From positions 1 through 45,727 of the forward strand of contig JALOAD010000027.1 in the NCBI GenBank assembly GCA_023228995.1: a stretch of 45,727 bases of DNA. Direction: 5' to 3'. The DNA comes from JALOAD01 sp023228995 [NCBI: Candidatus Muiribacterium halophilum] (GTDB lineage: Bacteria; Muiribacteriota; Muiribacteriia; Muiribacteriales). Positions 45,120 through 45,727 of the stretch are shown piece by piece. Below the pieces are notes generated by a model. The model was not told where the DNA came from. It did no database searches and saw only the letters and a program-made list of their open reading frames with translations. Within the stretch, counting starts at the first letter, position 1, and each line of letters opens with the position of its first letter. Position numbers and translations under genes: made by a program.

Positions 45120-45727
45120 ACATTATACAATATTAAAGCTGTTTTTTAAAGAAAATTCATTATTATGGTAACTCATGAATTTAAAGATTTTGATTTTTAT
45201 AAAAGATTAAAAAAATATGTCTGTCAGCAATTACGAGAACTCAATAGAAGTTTTTCTAATTAATGGATTCGATATTTTAAATAATTATACAATTCAAAAC
45301 AATTGATATCTTGGAAACAGTTGAAAATTTACATAGTATAAATTTTCTCCTTACATGTTCAGCTTTAAATTACCTCCATGTAATTTCCTTAAGATTTTCT
45401 AATGTATTTTAGTTATTTATAATTTTATTCTTTTTAACTTTGAATTTCTTTTTTGTATACTTATTGAAAATCTTAAGACAGCTTCCATAATTACGCTCGA
45501 TATCAATTTTTTGAATCTATATGTAAAATCTAATTCAAAAAAAGAAGGAGTTTCTGTAAACAAAAGCAAAAAAAAATCTACTCGGCAACTTGAGTGAACA
45601 TTGCGAAGCATATAATATACGGATGTATTATAAGTGAACGAAGGTAAAGAGATATTTTATATGGATGTAAAATATCGAATGGTACCGAATGATTATTTTT
45701 TTGCGTTATTGTAATGATAAAAAAATT
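45120..45727 (+). repeat. Dispersed modular repeat, copy D (full form, runs off the window)
   Basis: After a lead-in shared with copy B (45125-45160) it contains modules X (45187-45262), Y (45263-45543) and Z (45575-45727, cut by the window end). Compared with copy A it has about 30 extra bases between Y and Z (45543-45573), a piece also seen at 26711-26742 and in copy C. Y is about 99 percent identical to A, implying recent spread or conversion. It fills all of the 45088-45727 gap except the short promoter region before the radical SAM gene. Confidence 0.85.

Overview
The window is very AT-rich DNA packed with genes, mostly on the minus strand. It reads as a contig from an uncultured, anaerobic-type, double-membraned bacterium with a low-GC genome. 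Evidence for an outer membrane: a Kdo transferase (waaA), a Skp/OmpH-like coiled-coil protein and several signal-peptide proteins. The replicative polymerase is of the PolC type (Firmicutes, Fusobacteria, Thermotogae) rather than DnaE only. NifS/NifU-type Fe-S assembly, a K+-type membrane pyrophosphatase, DUF4438 and bS21 fit a fermentative lineage outside the well-studied phyla. A candidate phylum such as Muiribacteriota, or a Fusobacteria/Thermotogae-like relative, is possible, but the sequence alone does not decide this.

Layout. 353-1144 is rsmA (+). 1117-1504 is a decayed insertion element with perfect 22-bp inverted ends; it supplies the stop codons of both genes that converge on it. 9047-1484 (-) is a tightly overlapping run: secreted pullulanase, waaA, secreted C39-like cysteine peptidase, cytosolic 5'-nucleotidase-like phosphatase, GT4 glycosyltransferase. 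tRNA-Arg(CCU) follows at 9282-9358, then nifU-nifS (11124-9368). 18114-11266 (-) holds a stand-alone Hint (intein-fold) protein, a STAS protein, a PolC that lacks the proofreading exonuclease insert, and a FecCD-type ABC ATPase and permease. Divergent to these are a second STAS gene and a helical protein of unknown function (18275-19386, +). 24377-19438 (-) is hppA, a terminator, then dnaG-rpoD. Upstream lie a 35-residue membrane peptide, rpsU with a clear promoter, and a histidine-kinase-like gene.

25931-26799 is a repeat-rich intergenic region. 33411-26800 (-) is an OmpH-like coiled-coil protein followed by a 1,840-residue secreted protein. 37782-33496 (-) holds a possible 42-residue peptide, a polysaccharide deacetylase, a DUF401 permease, a DUF4438 protein and a class V aminotransferase that lacks the usual catalytic Cys. 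MazG-like and UPF0173 hydrolase genes follow. 39102-40224 is a second repeat and IS graveyard. The right end holds a MATE exporter (+), then (-) a phosphoglycerate-mutase-like metalloenzyme, a DUF4139 periplasmic protein and a radical SAM/SPASM protein, and ends inside another repeat copy.

The most unusual features are: (1) a modular intergenic repeat family (four copies) whose hairpins show compensatory changes, suggesting a structured RNA; (2) a free-standing, apparently splicing-dead intein-like protein next to polC and STAS genes; (3) a PolC without its exonuclease domain; (4) a NifS with a cysteine-rich insertion. At least three decayed transposase fragments show repeated IS loss.
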